Below are positions 1-5,216 of a DNA stretch of 7,962 bases, piece after piece. Origin of the DNA: Anaerolineae bacterium (GTDB taxonomy: Bacteria; Chloroflexota; Anaerolineae; UBA4142). The stretch covers positions 1 through 7,962 of the forward strand of contig DAIDTM010000656.1 of NCBI GenBank assembly GCA_027457205.1, read 5' to 3'. Every line of letters begins with the position of its first letter. Position 1 is the stretch's first letter. The translations under genes were made by a program, and so were the position numbers. A model generated the notes under the pieces. It was given only the letters and a program-made list of their open reading frames with translations, had not been told where the DNA came from and searched no databases.

Positions 1-20
1 GAGCCACCTAATCTGACAAT

Positions 21-58
21 TCTGGTATCATGGACCTCTTTGAATCAATGATACCGGA
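21..58. repeat. Inverted repeat at the start of the transposase remnant
   Basis: Bases 21-31 pair with 48-58. The core GGTATCAT/ATGATACC (24-31 with 48-55) is perfect, extended by one G-T wobble and two further pairs, with a 16-nt loop. The right arm reaches into the strong purine-rich ribosome-binding site (56-64) of the IstA remnant, so in RNA it could partly mask that site. It could equally be an operator or a vestige of the insertion-sequence end. No T-run follows, so it is not an intrinsic terminator. Confidence 0.5.
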
Positions 59-64
59 GGAAGG

Positions 65-217
65 ATGATCGAGGTGGACGATAAAGAACTGATCCGGCGA
101 GCCTACTTACTCGACGGTCAAAGCGAGCGTCAGATTGCCAAGGAACGGAAACACGCGCGCAACAGCGTTGCCGCGGTCGTCGCGGATCCCAAGACGGCGA
201 CGTACGACCTGACGCAG
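65..217 (+). pseudogene. istA: IS21-family transposase IstA, N-terminal remnant
   Basis: The ATG at 65 follows a strong Shine-Dalgarno run (56-64). The first ~51 residues read like the N-terminal helix-turn-helix of IS21-family IstA: an IRRAYLLDGQSERQIAKERK stretch (residues 10-29), then ARNSV, DPKTATY and DLTQ. After about residue 51 (nt 217) the frame stays open to 517, but the protein no longer resembles IstA and has no DDE catalytic core. From about nt 281 it is antisense to the arsR fragment. IstA is normally around 400-500 residues and is followed by the ATPase gene istB, which is absent here. This is therefore a dead transposase head left after deletion. The family call rests on remembered motif similarity. 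Confidence is good for the HTH type and moderate for IS21 specifically. Confidence 0.6.
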
Positions 218-280
218 GTCGAACTTGATCTCGAGGGCACGCTCGTGGGTCTGGCGACCGTCGTGACGCTCCGCGAGCAG

Positions 281-430
281 CATCAGCTTCATCGGCAACT
301 TGAGGCGATCGCCGGTCTCACAGTTGCACTGGACGCCCTGCATCAGCAAGTCGAAGATCGCGAGGCGCGTAGGGTCACTCAGCACTTTGAGCGTGTCCGC
401 CAATTCAGCGGGAGTGGGTATCTTGTTCAT
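281..430 (-). pseudogene. arsR: Truncated ArsR-family metalloregulator (N-terminal half)
   Basis: Read leftward from the ATG at 430-428, the first ~50 residues match the N-terminal half of ArsR/SmtB repressors: ADTLKVLSDPTRLAIFDLLM (residues 11-30), then VQCNCETGDRLKLPM (33-47). Cys35-x-Cys37 sits where ArsR carries its metal-binding ELCVCDL-type motif. Homology stops near residue 50 (about nt 281), inside the DNA-recognition helix, so the wing and dimer helices are missing. The frame stays open to 107 only as antisense of the IstA remnant. A GGAAG sits 7 nt before the ATG. A 14-codon minus-strand reading frame (471-427) ends in an ATGA overlap with this start and may be an upstream peptide or a former N-terminus. 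The gene points away from the binding-protein gene at 584, as a divergent regulator would, but it should not encode a working repressor. Confidence 0.6.
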
Positions 431-475
431 TCTAAAGCTTCCATTTCAAGTGCCGAAAACAAATCGACCATGGTT

Positions 476-492
476 GAATCATATCCGTATTC
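476..492. promoter_or_regulatory. Possible operator dyad in the divergent spacer
   Basis: GAAT-N9-ATTC forms a small dyad between the truncated arsR (start at 430) and the lipoprotein gene (start at 584). ArsR/SmtB operators are imperfect AT-rich dyads, so this is a candidate vestigial operator. The half-sites are only 4 bp and could occur by chance. No convincing -10/-35 pair was found in 431-583. Confidence 0.2.
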
Positions 493-583
493 GCCTTTTT
501 GGCACGCCACAAACTGACTTTTGACCCAACCGGGACTGGATTCGGACTGTTGGGCGCGAGAATGAGGGTGAGGGAGGATCGCT

Positions 584-1516
584 GTGCGACGGCTTCGACA
601 ATTCACAACACCCCGCGTGGGTGTCCTTTTTATTCTCCTCGCGCTTACCGCGTGCGGCTCTTCGCGCAACCTCGATTTTCGTTTCAACGACGTGGAACCC
701 GCGTCCGCGGCGACGTATTCTCCGAATGATACCAAGCCGCTGCGCGTCGCGGTTGCGGCGGTCATCTCACCCAAAGGCACAGTTGAAAGTTACAGCGACT
801 TGCTCGCTTATATCGGTCGCAAGCTCAATCGCCGCGTCGAACTGGTTCAACGGCAAACCTACGCCGAAGTGAACGACCTCGTCAAGAATGGCGATGTGGA
901 TGTGGCGTTCGTTTGCACCAGCGCGTACGTCGTCGGTCAACGCGACTTTGGGATGGAACTGCTCGTCGCGCCGCAAGTGAATGGCGAAACGGTTTACTAT
1001 TCGCTACTCATCGTTCCTGCCAGCAGTCCGGCGCGTTCGCTGGCGGATTTGCGCGGCAAGGTGTTCGCCTTTACCGATCCAATGTCACTCACCGGGCGCG
1101 TATATCCAACCTCGCTGGTCAAGTCTTTGAATACCACGCCGGAAGCATTCTTCTCGCGCATCTTTTTCACCTACAGTCACGACAATGCCATTCAAGCCGT
1201 CGCCAATCAAATGGCAGACGGCGCAGATGTAGACAGTCTGGTCTACAATTACCTCGTCGCGCGCGATCCGACGATTGTGCCACGCGTGCGCGTGATTGAC
1301 CACTCGCCCGCCTTCGGCATTCCGCCGGTCGTCGTCAGCCCCAACCTCAGTCCGCAATTGAAAGAGACGCTGCGCGAACTGTTTTTGCAGATGGCTGCCG
1401 ATCCCGCCGGGCAGACCATTCTCCGCAATTTGATGATCGATCGTTTTGTCCTCGTCTCCGACCGCATCTACGATTCCGCACGCGCCCTCGAGTTGCAAGT
1501 GAACGTTGCGCCGTGA
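584..1516 (+). CDS. PhnD-type periplasmic substrate-binding lipoprotein (sensor component)
   Basis: This 310-residue protein starts at a GTG, set by AGGGAGG at 571-577 with 6-nt spacing; the next in-frame ATG lies over 120 codons in. Residues 1-24 are a lipoprotein signal: Arg-rich start, hydrophobic GVLFILLALTAC, and lipobox Leu-Thr-Ala-Cys24. The mature part is a class II solute-binding fold of the phosphate/phosphite/phosphonate-binding (PhnD-like) family: LRVAVAAVISPKGTVESYSD (53-72), the DVDVAFVCTSAYV segment (104-116), LADLRGKVFAFTDPMSLTG (153-171) and SHDNAIQAV (199-207). No ABC permease or ATPase is nearby. Its stop overlaps the start of a histidine kinase by 4 nt, so it probably presents a ligand to the kinase and does not feed a transporter, as PhnD-like AioX does for AioS and as the PhnD-like domain of TtrS does. 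Cys111 lies in the presumed binding cleft and is worth comparing with the arsenite-binding cysteine of AioX. The ligand is unknown. Confidence 0.85.
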   Translation: MRRLRQFTTPRVGVLFILLALTACGSSRNLDFRFNDVEPASAATYSPNDTKPLRVAVAAVISPKGTVESYSDLLAYIGRKLNRRVELVQRQTYAEVNDLVKNGDVDVAFVCTSAYVVGQRDFGMELLVAPQVNGETVYYSLLIVPASSPARSLADLRGKVFAFTDPMSLTGRVYPTSLVKSLNTTPEAFFSRIFFTYSHDNAIQAVANQMADGADVDSLVYNYLVARDPTIVPRVRVIDHSPAFGIPPVVVSPNLSPQLKETLRELFLQMAADPAGQTILRNLMIDRFVLVSDRIYDSARALELQVNVAP

Positions 1517-3471
1517 AAACTCGATTCTCCAGTCCTCGATTTCCAATGCCCAAACTACGCGCCTGGCTCCTGCGTCCTGGCGTGCGCGTCAAGATCATGG
1601 GCATCGTCCTGGGGTTGGTGCTGCTTTTGGGTCTCGGCATCACTTGGCAAGTGCGCGCGAGCATGACCGCCACGCTCACCACGCAACTTGATCAGCGCGG
1701 CGTCTCTATCGCGCGCGACCTCGCCGCGCGGTCCACCGATTTGATCTTGATCAACAACACGTACGCGCTGTACGGACTCCTCCAAGACACGCTGCTTAAC
1801 AACGCAGACTTGCGGTACGCCTTTGTCCTTGATTCGAACGGCCGCGTCCTCGTTCACTCTTTCGATCACGGTTTTCCACGCGGATTGGCGGAGGAGAATA
1901 CCGTTGGCTCGACCGATCGCGCTCACACCGTCGTCCTGATGAGCGACGAAGGTCCAATCCATGACATCGCGGTGCCGATTTTTGATGGGCGCGCCGGCAT
2001 TGCGCGCGTGGGATTGACCGAGCACAGCGTCCACGCGGCGGTGGACGGATTGACGCGCCAGTTGTTGTTGATCACGCTCGCGGTGTCTCTCCTCGGCGTC
2101 GGCGCGGCGTATTTACTCACGCTGATTTTGACGCGACCGATCCTGACACTTGTGGACGCGACTCAAGCCGTGGCGCATGGCGATCTCTCGCGCAAGACGC
2201 CGCCCTGGAGCGATGACGAGATCGGGAAACTCTCGACCGCGTTCAATCGAATGACCGACGAACTCGCGCAAGCGCAAGGCGCGATGCTGCGCCGGCACCG
2301 CGAACTCGCCGCGCTCAACGCGGTGGCGAATGCGGTGAATGCGCCCGCGCCGCTCACTGAAACGCTCGAACGTTCACTGCGCGCGCTGCTCGATTCCTTG
2401 AATTTGCCGGCGGGCTGGATTTTCCTGCTCGACCGCGAGCGCGCGCCGGTTGCAGACTCCGCGACCTCTGCGAGGGTGCAATTGACCTGTTGGATCGGCT
2501 TGTCGCCGGAAATCGGCGCGCGCGAAGTCGAAACAGGACTGCAGGGTTGCCCATGCACCTCCGCGCTGCGTGACAAACGAGCCGTCGTCGTGACGCCGCT
2601 GCCCGAACGCTGTCCGCTGCGTGATGCACACACCATCGCCTCGCACGTCACAGTACCGATTCTCTCGCACGCGCGCGTTCTGGGTGTGCTGGGAGTGGCA
2701 AGCGAAGACGCGCAAGCATTCAGCATGGATGAAGTCAAATTGCTCGAGGCGGCGGGACAGCAACTCGGCGTTGCAGTCGAGAATGCGCGACTCTGGGACG
2801 ATCTGCGCGAGAAAGAGCGCGTGCGCGGTCAGCTGCTTGAAAAAGTGATCGTAGCGCAGGAAGAAGAGCGCAAACGTATTGCGCGTGAATTGCACGATGA
2901 CACCGGGCAGGCGATCACGTCGCTGATGGTTGGCTTGCGCGCCACGAGCGACGCCTGCGACCCGGACGTGCGCACGCGCTTTGAACCGCTGCGCGAAATC
3001 GCGGCGCAGACGCTCGAGTCGGTCAAACGACTGGCGCGCGAGCTGCGGCCGCCGCTGCTCGACGATTTGGGGCTGCCGGCGGCGTTAGAGCGCTACATTT
3101 CCAACTATCGCGTGAATTTTGGCTTGAATGCGGATTTGCAGATGACGGGTTTCCGCGACGGCGCGCGGTTGCCGGCGGAAGCCGAACTCGCGCTCTATCG
3201 CATCATCCAGGAATCGCTGACGAATGTCGCCAAGCACGCGCGCGCCAAGAATGTCAGCGTCGTCGTGGAACGCAAACCGCAGGCAGTCGTCGCGATCGTA
3301 GAAGACGATGGATGCGGCTTCGACGCGCGCACGGTCTTCGAGTTGCAGGACGAGATGAAACTGGGCTTGCACGGAATGCGCGAGCGCGCCGAGTTGTTGG
3401 GCGGGCGCTTGCGGATCGAATCCACGCCGAACGCGGGCAGCAGTGTGTTTGTGGAGATTCCGATTCAATGA
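1513..3471 (+). CDS. Membrane sensor histidine kinase, HAMP-GAF-HisKA_3 (NarX/NreB type)
   Basis: This 652-residue kinase is expected to autophosphorylate and pass phosphate to the regulator encoded next. Visible order: TM1 (about 26-46), extracytoplasmic sensor region (48-182), TM2 (183-206), HAMP (207-256), GAF (about 265-425), coiled linker (426-455), HisKA_3 with RIARELHDDTGQ and probable phospho-acceptor His461, and HATPase_c with N-box E567/N571 (ESLTNVAKHA), G1 DDGCGFD (598-604) and G2 GLHGMRER (618-625). The GAF domain carries four cysteines (326, 346, 348, 367), which might hold an iron-sulfur centre or act as redox thiols. The GTG start overlaps the upstream TGA (GTGA), suggesting translational coupling. 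An ATG at 1546 (residue 12) is the alternative start, but it has no visible ribosome-binding site. The sensor loop is small, so ligand sensing may be delegated to the lipoprotein. Confidence 0.92.
   Translation: MKTRFSSPRFPMPKLRAWLLRPGVRVKIMGIVLGLVLLLGLGITWQVRASMTATLTTQLDQRGVSIARDLAARSTDLILINNTYALYGLLQDTLLNNADLRYAFVLDSNGRVLVHSFDHGFPRGLAEENTVGSTDRAHTVVLMSDEGPIHDIAVPIFDGRAGIARVGLTEHSVHAAVDGLTRQLLLITLAVSLLGVGAAYLLTLILTRPILTLVDATQAVAHGDLSRKTPPWSDDEIGKLSTAFNRMTDELAQAQGAMLRRHRELAALNAVANAVNAPAPLTETLERSLRALLDSLNLPAGWIFLLDRERAPVADSATSARVQLTCWIGLSPEIGAREVETGLQGCPCTSALRDKRAVVVTPLPERCPLRDAHTIASHVTVPILSHARVLGVLGVASEDAQAFSMDEVKLLEAAGQQLGVAVENARLWDDLREKERVRGQLLEKVIVAQEEERKRIARELHDDTGQAITSLMVGLRATSDACDPDVRTRFEPLREIAAQTLESVKRLARELRPPLLDDLGLPAALERYISNYRVNFGLNADLQMTGFRDGARLPAEAELALYRIIQESLTNVAKHARAKNVSVVVERKPQAVVAIVEDDGCGFDARTVFELQDEMKLGLHGMRERAELLGGRLRIESTPNAGSSVFVEIPIQ
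1520..1548. repeat. Short degenerate repeat at the kinase start
   Basis: CTCGATT occurs at 1520-1526 and 1535-1541 with CTCCAGTC between them and TTCCAAT after, resembling a decayed run of CTCCAAT-like heptamers read on the minus strand as GGAGATTGGAG-type units. It covers the first ~11 codons of the kinase between the GTG and ATG start candidates. If it is an inserted intergenic repeat, the true start may be the ATG at 1546. The evidence is weak because the units are few and imperfect. Confidence 0.25.
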
Positions 3472-3481
3472 GCCAAACAAT

Positions 3482-4132
3482 ATGAACAAGACACGAATTG
3501 TGCTTGCTGACGATCATTCCGTTCTGCGCTCTGGCTTGAAACTGCTGTTGAACGCGCAAGACGATTTGACCGTCGTCGGTGAAGCTACCAATGGACAAGA
3601 GGCAATCGCTGCCGTGCGCCAGCACGCGCCCGATTTGCTTTTGCTCGACATCACGATGCCCAAGACCGATGGACTTCAAGTATTGCAGCAAATCAAACGT
3701 GCGTACTCCAACGTGCGTGTCTTGGTGCTGACGATGCACGAAGAAGAAGGTTACCTGCGCCGCGCGCTCGAAATGGGCGCGGCGGGCTATTGCCCCAAGA
3801 GCGCGGCGGATGCGGAACTCATTTCCGCGATTCGCGCGGTGATGCGCGGTAACGTCTACATTCATCCCTCGCAGACGCGTCTTCTCTTGGACAAGATGAT
3901 CGCGCCAGCGAGCGAAGAGACCGCCGCGTCTGCTGAACTCAGCGAGCGCGAGCGCGCGGTGCTGCGACTCGTCGCGCTGGGTCATACGAATCAGGACATC
4001 GCCGCGCAACTTTCATTGAGCGTCAAGACCGTTGAGACGTATCGCGCCCGCGGCATGGAGAAACTCGGCTTGCGGAGCCGCGCGGCGCTGGTGCGCTACG
4101 CCATCCAAGAAGGGTGGATGACAGCGGAATGA
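3482..4132 (+). CDS. NarL/LuxR-family response regulator
   Basis: This 216-residue protein has a receiver domain (residues 3-120) with the acidic pair D10/D11, phospho-acceptor D56 (LLLLDITMP), T84 (LVLTMHE) and K106 (GYCPKSA). A LuxR-type helix-turn-helix follows at 154-212 (LSERERAVLRLVALGHTNQD, then IAAQLSLSVKTVETYRARGM). It should be a dimerising transcription factor activated by the preceding kinase. The ATG at 3482 was chosen because the receiver fold begins directly after it (MNKTRIVLADDHSVLR) and it lies 10 nt after the kinase stop. An in-frame ATG at 3443 would add 13 residues of kinase-overlapping sequence without homology. No strong Shine-Dalgarno precedes 3482, so translation is probably coupled to the kinase. 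The likely target is the oxidoreductase operon starting 255 nt downstream. TtrR of the tetrathionate system is also a response regulator with this kind of HTH. Confidence 0.93.
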   Translation: MNKTRIVLADDHSVLRSGLKLLLNAQDDLTVVGEATNGQEAIAAVRQHAPDLLLLDITMPKTDGLQVLQQIKRAYSNVRVLVLTMHEEEGYLRRALEMGAAGYCPKSAADAELISAIRAVMRGNVYIHPSQTRLLLDKMIAPASEETAASAELSERERAVLRLVALGHTNQDIAAQLSLSVKTVETYRARGMEKLGLRSRAALVRYAIQEGWMTAE

Positions 4133-4149
4133 CACGTAATGGACGAGCG

Positions 4150-4217
4150 ACCTGACCCAAGTCTTACGGTTGGTCGGCGAATTACCTCTATCGATGGATC
4201 GCCGACCGTTGTCAGGT
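4150..4217 (+). promoter_or_regulatory. Long bipartite hairpin in the operon leader
   Basis: ACCTGAC (4150-4156) pairs with GTCAGGT (4211-4217), and inside it GGTCGGCGA (4172-4180) pairs perfectly with TCGCCGACC (4199-4207). The two stems are joined by a lopsided internal loop (15 nt against 3 nt) and capped by an 18-nt loop containing ATCGAT. A TTTT then C-run follows (4217-4225), so it could be a weak terminator for the regulator genes. As DNA, the 9-bp inverted arms could also be a binding site for the response regulator dimer. Nothing here matches a riboswitch class I know. Confidence 0.55.
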
Positions 4218-4241
4218 TTTCCCCCACTTTTCCTCGCCAAC

Positions 4242-4270
4242 TTCAATGCTTTCCCTGACATGGCGATAAG
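4242..4270 (+). promoter_or_regulatory. Weak candidate promoter for the oxidoreductase operon
   Basis: TTCAAT (4242-4247) and GATAAG (4265-4270) are separated by 17 nt and match sigma-70-like boxes at 3 of 6 and 4 of 6 positions. This is the best-spaced pair I found by eye between the regulator stop and the ferredoxin start. A poor match would be expected for a promoter that depends on an activator. A transcript from here would have to pass the terminator at 4323-4365. Chance occurrence is quite possible. Confidence 0.2.
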
Positions 4271-4292
4271 CCGTACGGGTTTTCCCCGCTAG

Positions 4293-4310
4293 AAGACGCC
4301 CGCGTCTTTT
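4293..4310 (+). promoter_or_regulatory. Small hairpin in the operon leader
   Basis: AAGACGC (4293-4299) pairs with GCGTCTT (4302-4308). Allowing a four-base loop leaves a 6-bp stem, and two further Ts follow. It lies 14 nt before the strong terminator and may form part of a tandem leader structure. The T-run is too short for an efficient terminator by itself. Confidence 0.35.
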
Positions 4311-4322
4311 CGTAGAATCAGA

Positions 4323-4365
4323 GGCGGTAACGCAGAATGAACCGCGTTGCCGCCTTTTTGTTTTT
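4323..4365 (+). terminator. Intrinsic terminator in the leader of the B subunit gene
   Basis: GGCGGTAACGC (4323-4333) pairs with GCGTTGCCGCC (4344-4354): an 11-bp, GC-rich stem with one wobble and a 10-nt loop, followed directly by TTTTTGTTTTT (4355-4365). It has every mark of a rho-independent terminator. The next gene's ribosome-binding site (AGGAGGT, 4374-4380) starts 8 nt later and its ATG is at 4387, leaving almost no room for a separate promoter downstream. It therefore either ends the regulator transcript and is partly read through, or acts as an attenuator of the oxidoreductase operon. Confidence 0.85.
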
Positions 4366-4386
4366 CATTCTCCAGGAGGTGAAGGT

Positions 4387-5148
4387 ATGCCTGTCACGAC
4401 AGAAAAGGCACTCGAGTTTTTCGTGCGGGACGCCACGATGGGAACGCCCGATGATCCAATCATCCGAATGCAGGAGGACCTGAAACGCGCGCTGGCTAAA
4501 CCCATCGATCAGCGCCGCTGGGCGATGGTGCTCGACCTGCGCAAGTGCGTCGGCTGTTCGTCGTGTACCGTCGCGTGCATTGCCGAAAACAAACTGCCGC
4601 CCGGCGTGGTCTATCGTCCCGTGTTGGAAGAAGAAATCGGCACGTTCCCGAACGTGGCGCGCCATTTTGTGCCGCGTCCGTGCATGCAGTGCGACAATCC
4701 CCCGTGCGTGCCGGTGTGTCCCGTTGCCGCGACCTACAAGCGACCCGACGGCATTATCGAAATCGATTACGACGTGTGCATCGGCTGCCGTTACTGCATC
4801 ACCGCGTGCCCGTACTCGGCGCGCACATTCGACAGCGGACGCTTTTACACGAGCGGCACTCCGCAGCTCGAAGCGTACGAAAAGCTGCCGAACTTTGAGT
4901 ACGGCGTGTCCTTGGATCGCAGCCAGGGCGGCTCGCCAATCGGCAACGCGCGCAAATGCACATTTTGCGCCCATCGGCTCGATGCCGGGATGTTGCCGGC
5001 GTGCACGACGACTTGCATTGGTCGCGCCACGTACTTTGGCGACGCGAACGATCCACAGGCGCTCGTCTCGCAACTGATCGCTTCGCCCAACGTCACCCGG
5101 CTCAAGGAAGAGATGGGGACGGAGCCGAAGGTGTATTACCTCGTTTAG
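4387..5148 (+). CDS. Iron-sulfur electron-transfer subunit of a molybdoenzyme (TtrB/PsrB/SrdB-like)
   Basis: This 253-residue ferredoxin-like subunit should carry electrons between the membrane NrfD partner and the molybdopterin subunit. Sixteen cysteines fall into the four clusters of the DmsB/PsrB family: C54-x2-C57-x2-C60-x3-C64, C99-x2-C102-x4-C107-x3-C111, C131-x2-C134-x2-C137-x3-C141, and C191-x2-C194-x11-C206-x3-C210. That predicts four [4Fe-4S] centres. There is no Tat or Sec signal, so export would be as a passenger with the Tat-bearing catalytic subunit. About 45 residues precede the first cluster, longer than in typical PsrB/DmsB. The start is firm: AGGAGGT at 4374-4380, six bases before ATG. 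It heads a B-C-A operon directly after an intrinsic terminator. Similarity to tetrathionate and selenate reductase B subunits is from memory, and substrate specificity does not lie in this subunit. Confidence 0.9.
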   Translation: MPVTTEKALEFFVRDATMGTPDDPIIRMQEDLKRALAKPIDQRRWAMVLDLRKCVGCSSCTVACIAENKLPPGVVYRPVLEEEIGTFPNVARHFVPRPCMQCDNPPCVPVCPVAATYKRPDGIIEIDYDVCIGCRYCITACPYSARTFDSGRFYTSGTPQLEAYEKLPNFEYGVSLDRSQGGSPIGNARKCTFCAHRLDAGMLPACTTTCIGRATYFGDANDPQALVSQLIASPNVTRLKEEMGTEPKVYYLV

Positions 5149-5202
5149 TGGACAGTGGATAGTGGACAGACTAACCACTGAACACCAATCACTGACCACT
5201 GC
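5147..5202. repeat. Inverted heptamer repeat block in the B-C spacer
   Basis: Fifty-six bases divide into eight heptamers that begin inside the B stop codon. AGTGGAC, AGTGGAT and AGTGGAC (5147-5167) are on the plus strand. AGACTAA, CCACTGA, ACACCAA, TCACTGA and CCACTGC (5168-5202) follow, mostly the same CAGTGG-type unit on the opposite strand. CAGTGG (5153-5158) can pair with CCACTG at 5175-5180 or 5196-5201. It resembles the short tandemly repeated heptamers found between genes in cyanobacteria and some Chloroflexi. The Shine-Dalgarno of the next gene (AAGGAG, 5206-5211) begins just after it. Confidence 0.75.
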
Positions 5203-5216
5203 TTGAAGGAGCAACG

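Noticed and set aside
217..517. Continuation of the IstA frame as a 150-residue protein
   Set aside because: After codon ~51 the similarity ends, and from ~281 on it is the antisense of the ArsR fragment, so it is an accidental extension.
521..549. TTGACC as a -35 box for the lipoprotein operon
   Set aside because: The -35 match is good (5 of 6), but nothing resembling a -10 box occurs 16-18 nt downstream (CGGACT, GGACTG, GACTGT).
427..780. Minus-strand open frame of 117 codons ending at the arsR start
   Set aside because: It overlaps the signal peptide and start of the lipoprotein gene, has no domain, and has a basic low-information composition. Only its last 14 codons are of interest, as a possible upstream peptide of arsR.
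584..1516. Phosphonate ABC transporter component
   Set aside because: The fold family fits, but there is no permease or ATPase next to it and its stop codon overlaps a histidine kinase start, which favours sensing over import.
4183..4189. TACCTCT, a perfect NarL heptamer (TACYYMT)
   Set aside because: It stands alone without the inverted partner at 2-bp spacing, about one match in four is expected by chance in a region this size, and the E. coli NarL site need not apply to this regulator.
4318..5214. Long open frame of 298 codons on the minus strand
   Set aside because: It lies wholly opposite the iron-sulfur subunit, whose sixteen cysteines and ribosome-binding site are unmistakable. It is Arg/His/Ala-rich with no recognisable domain, as expected of the antisense of a GC-rich gene.
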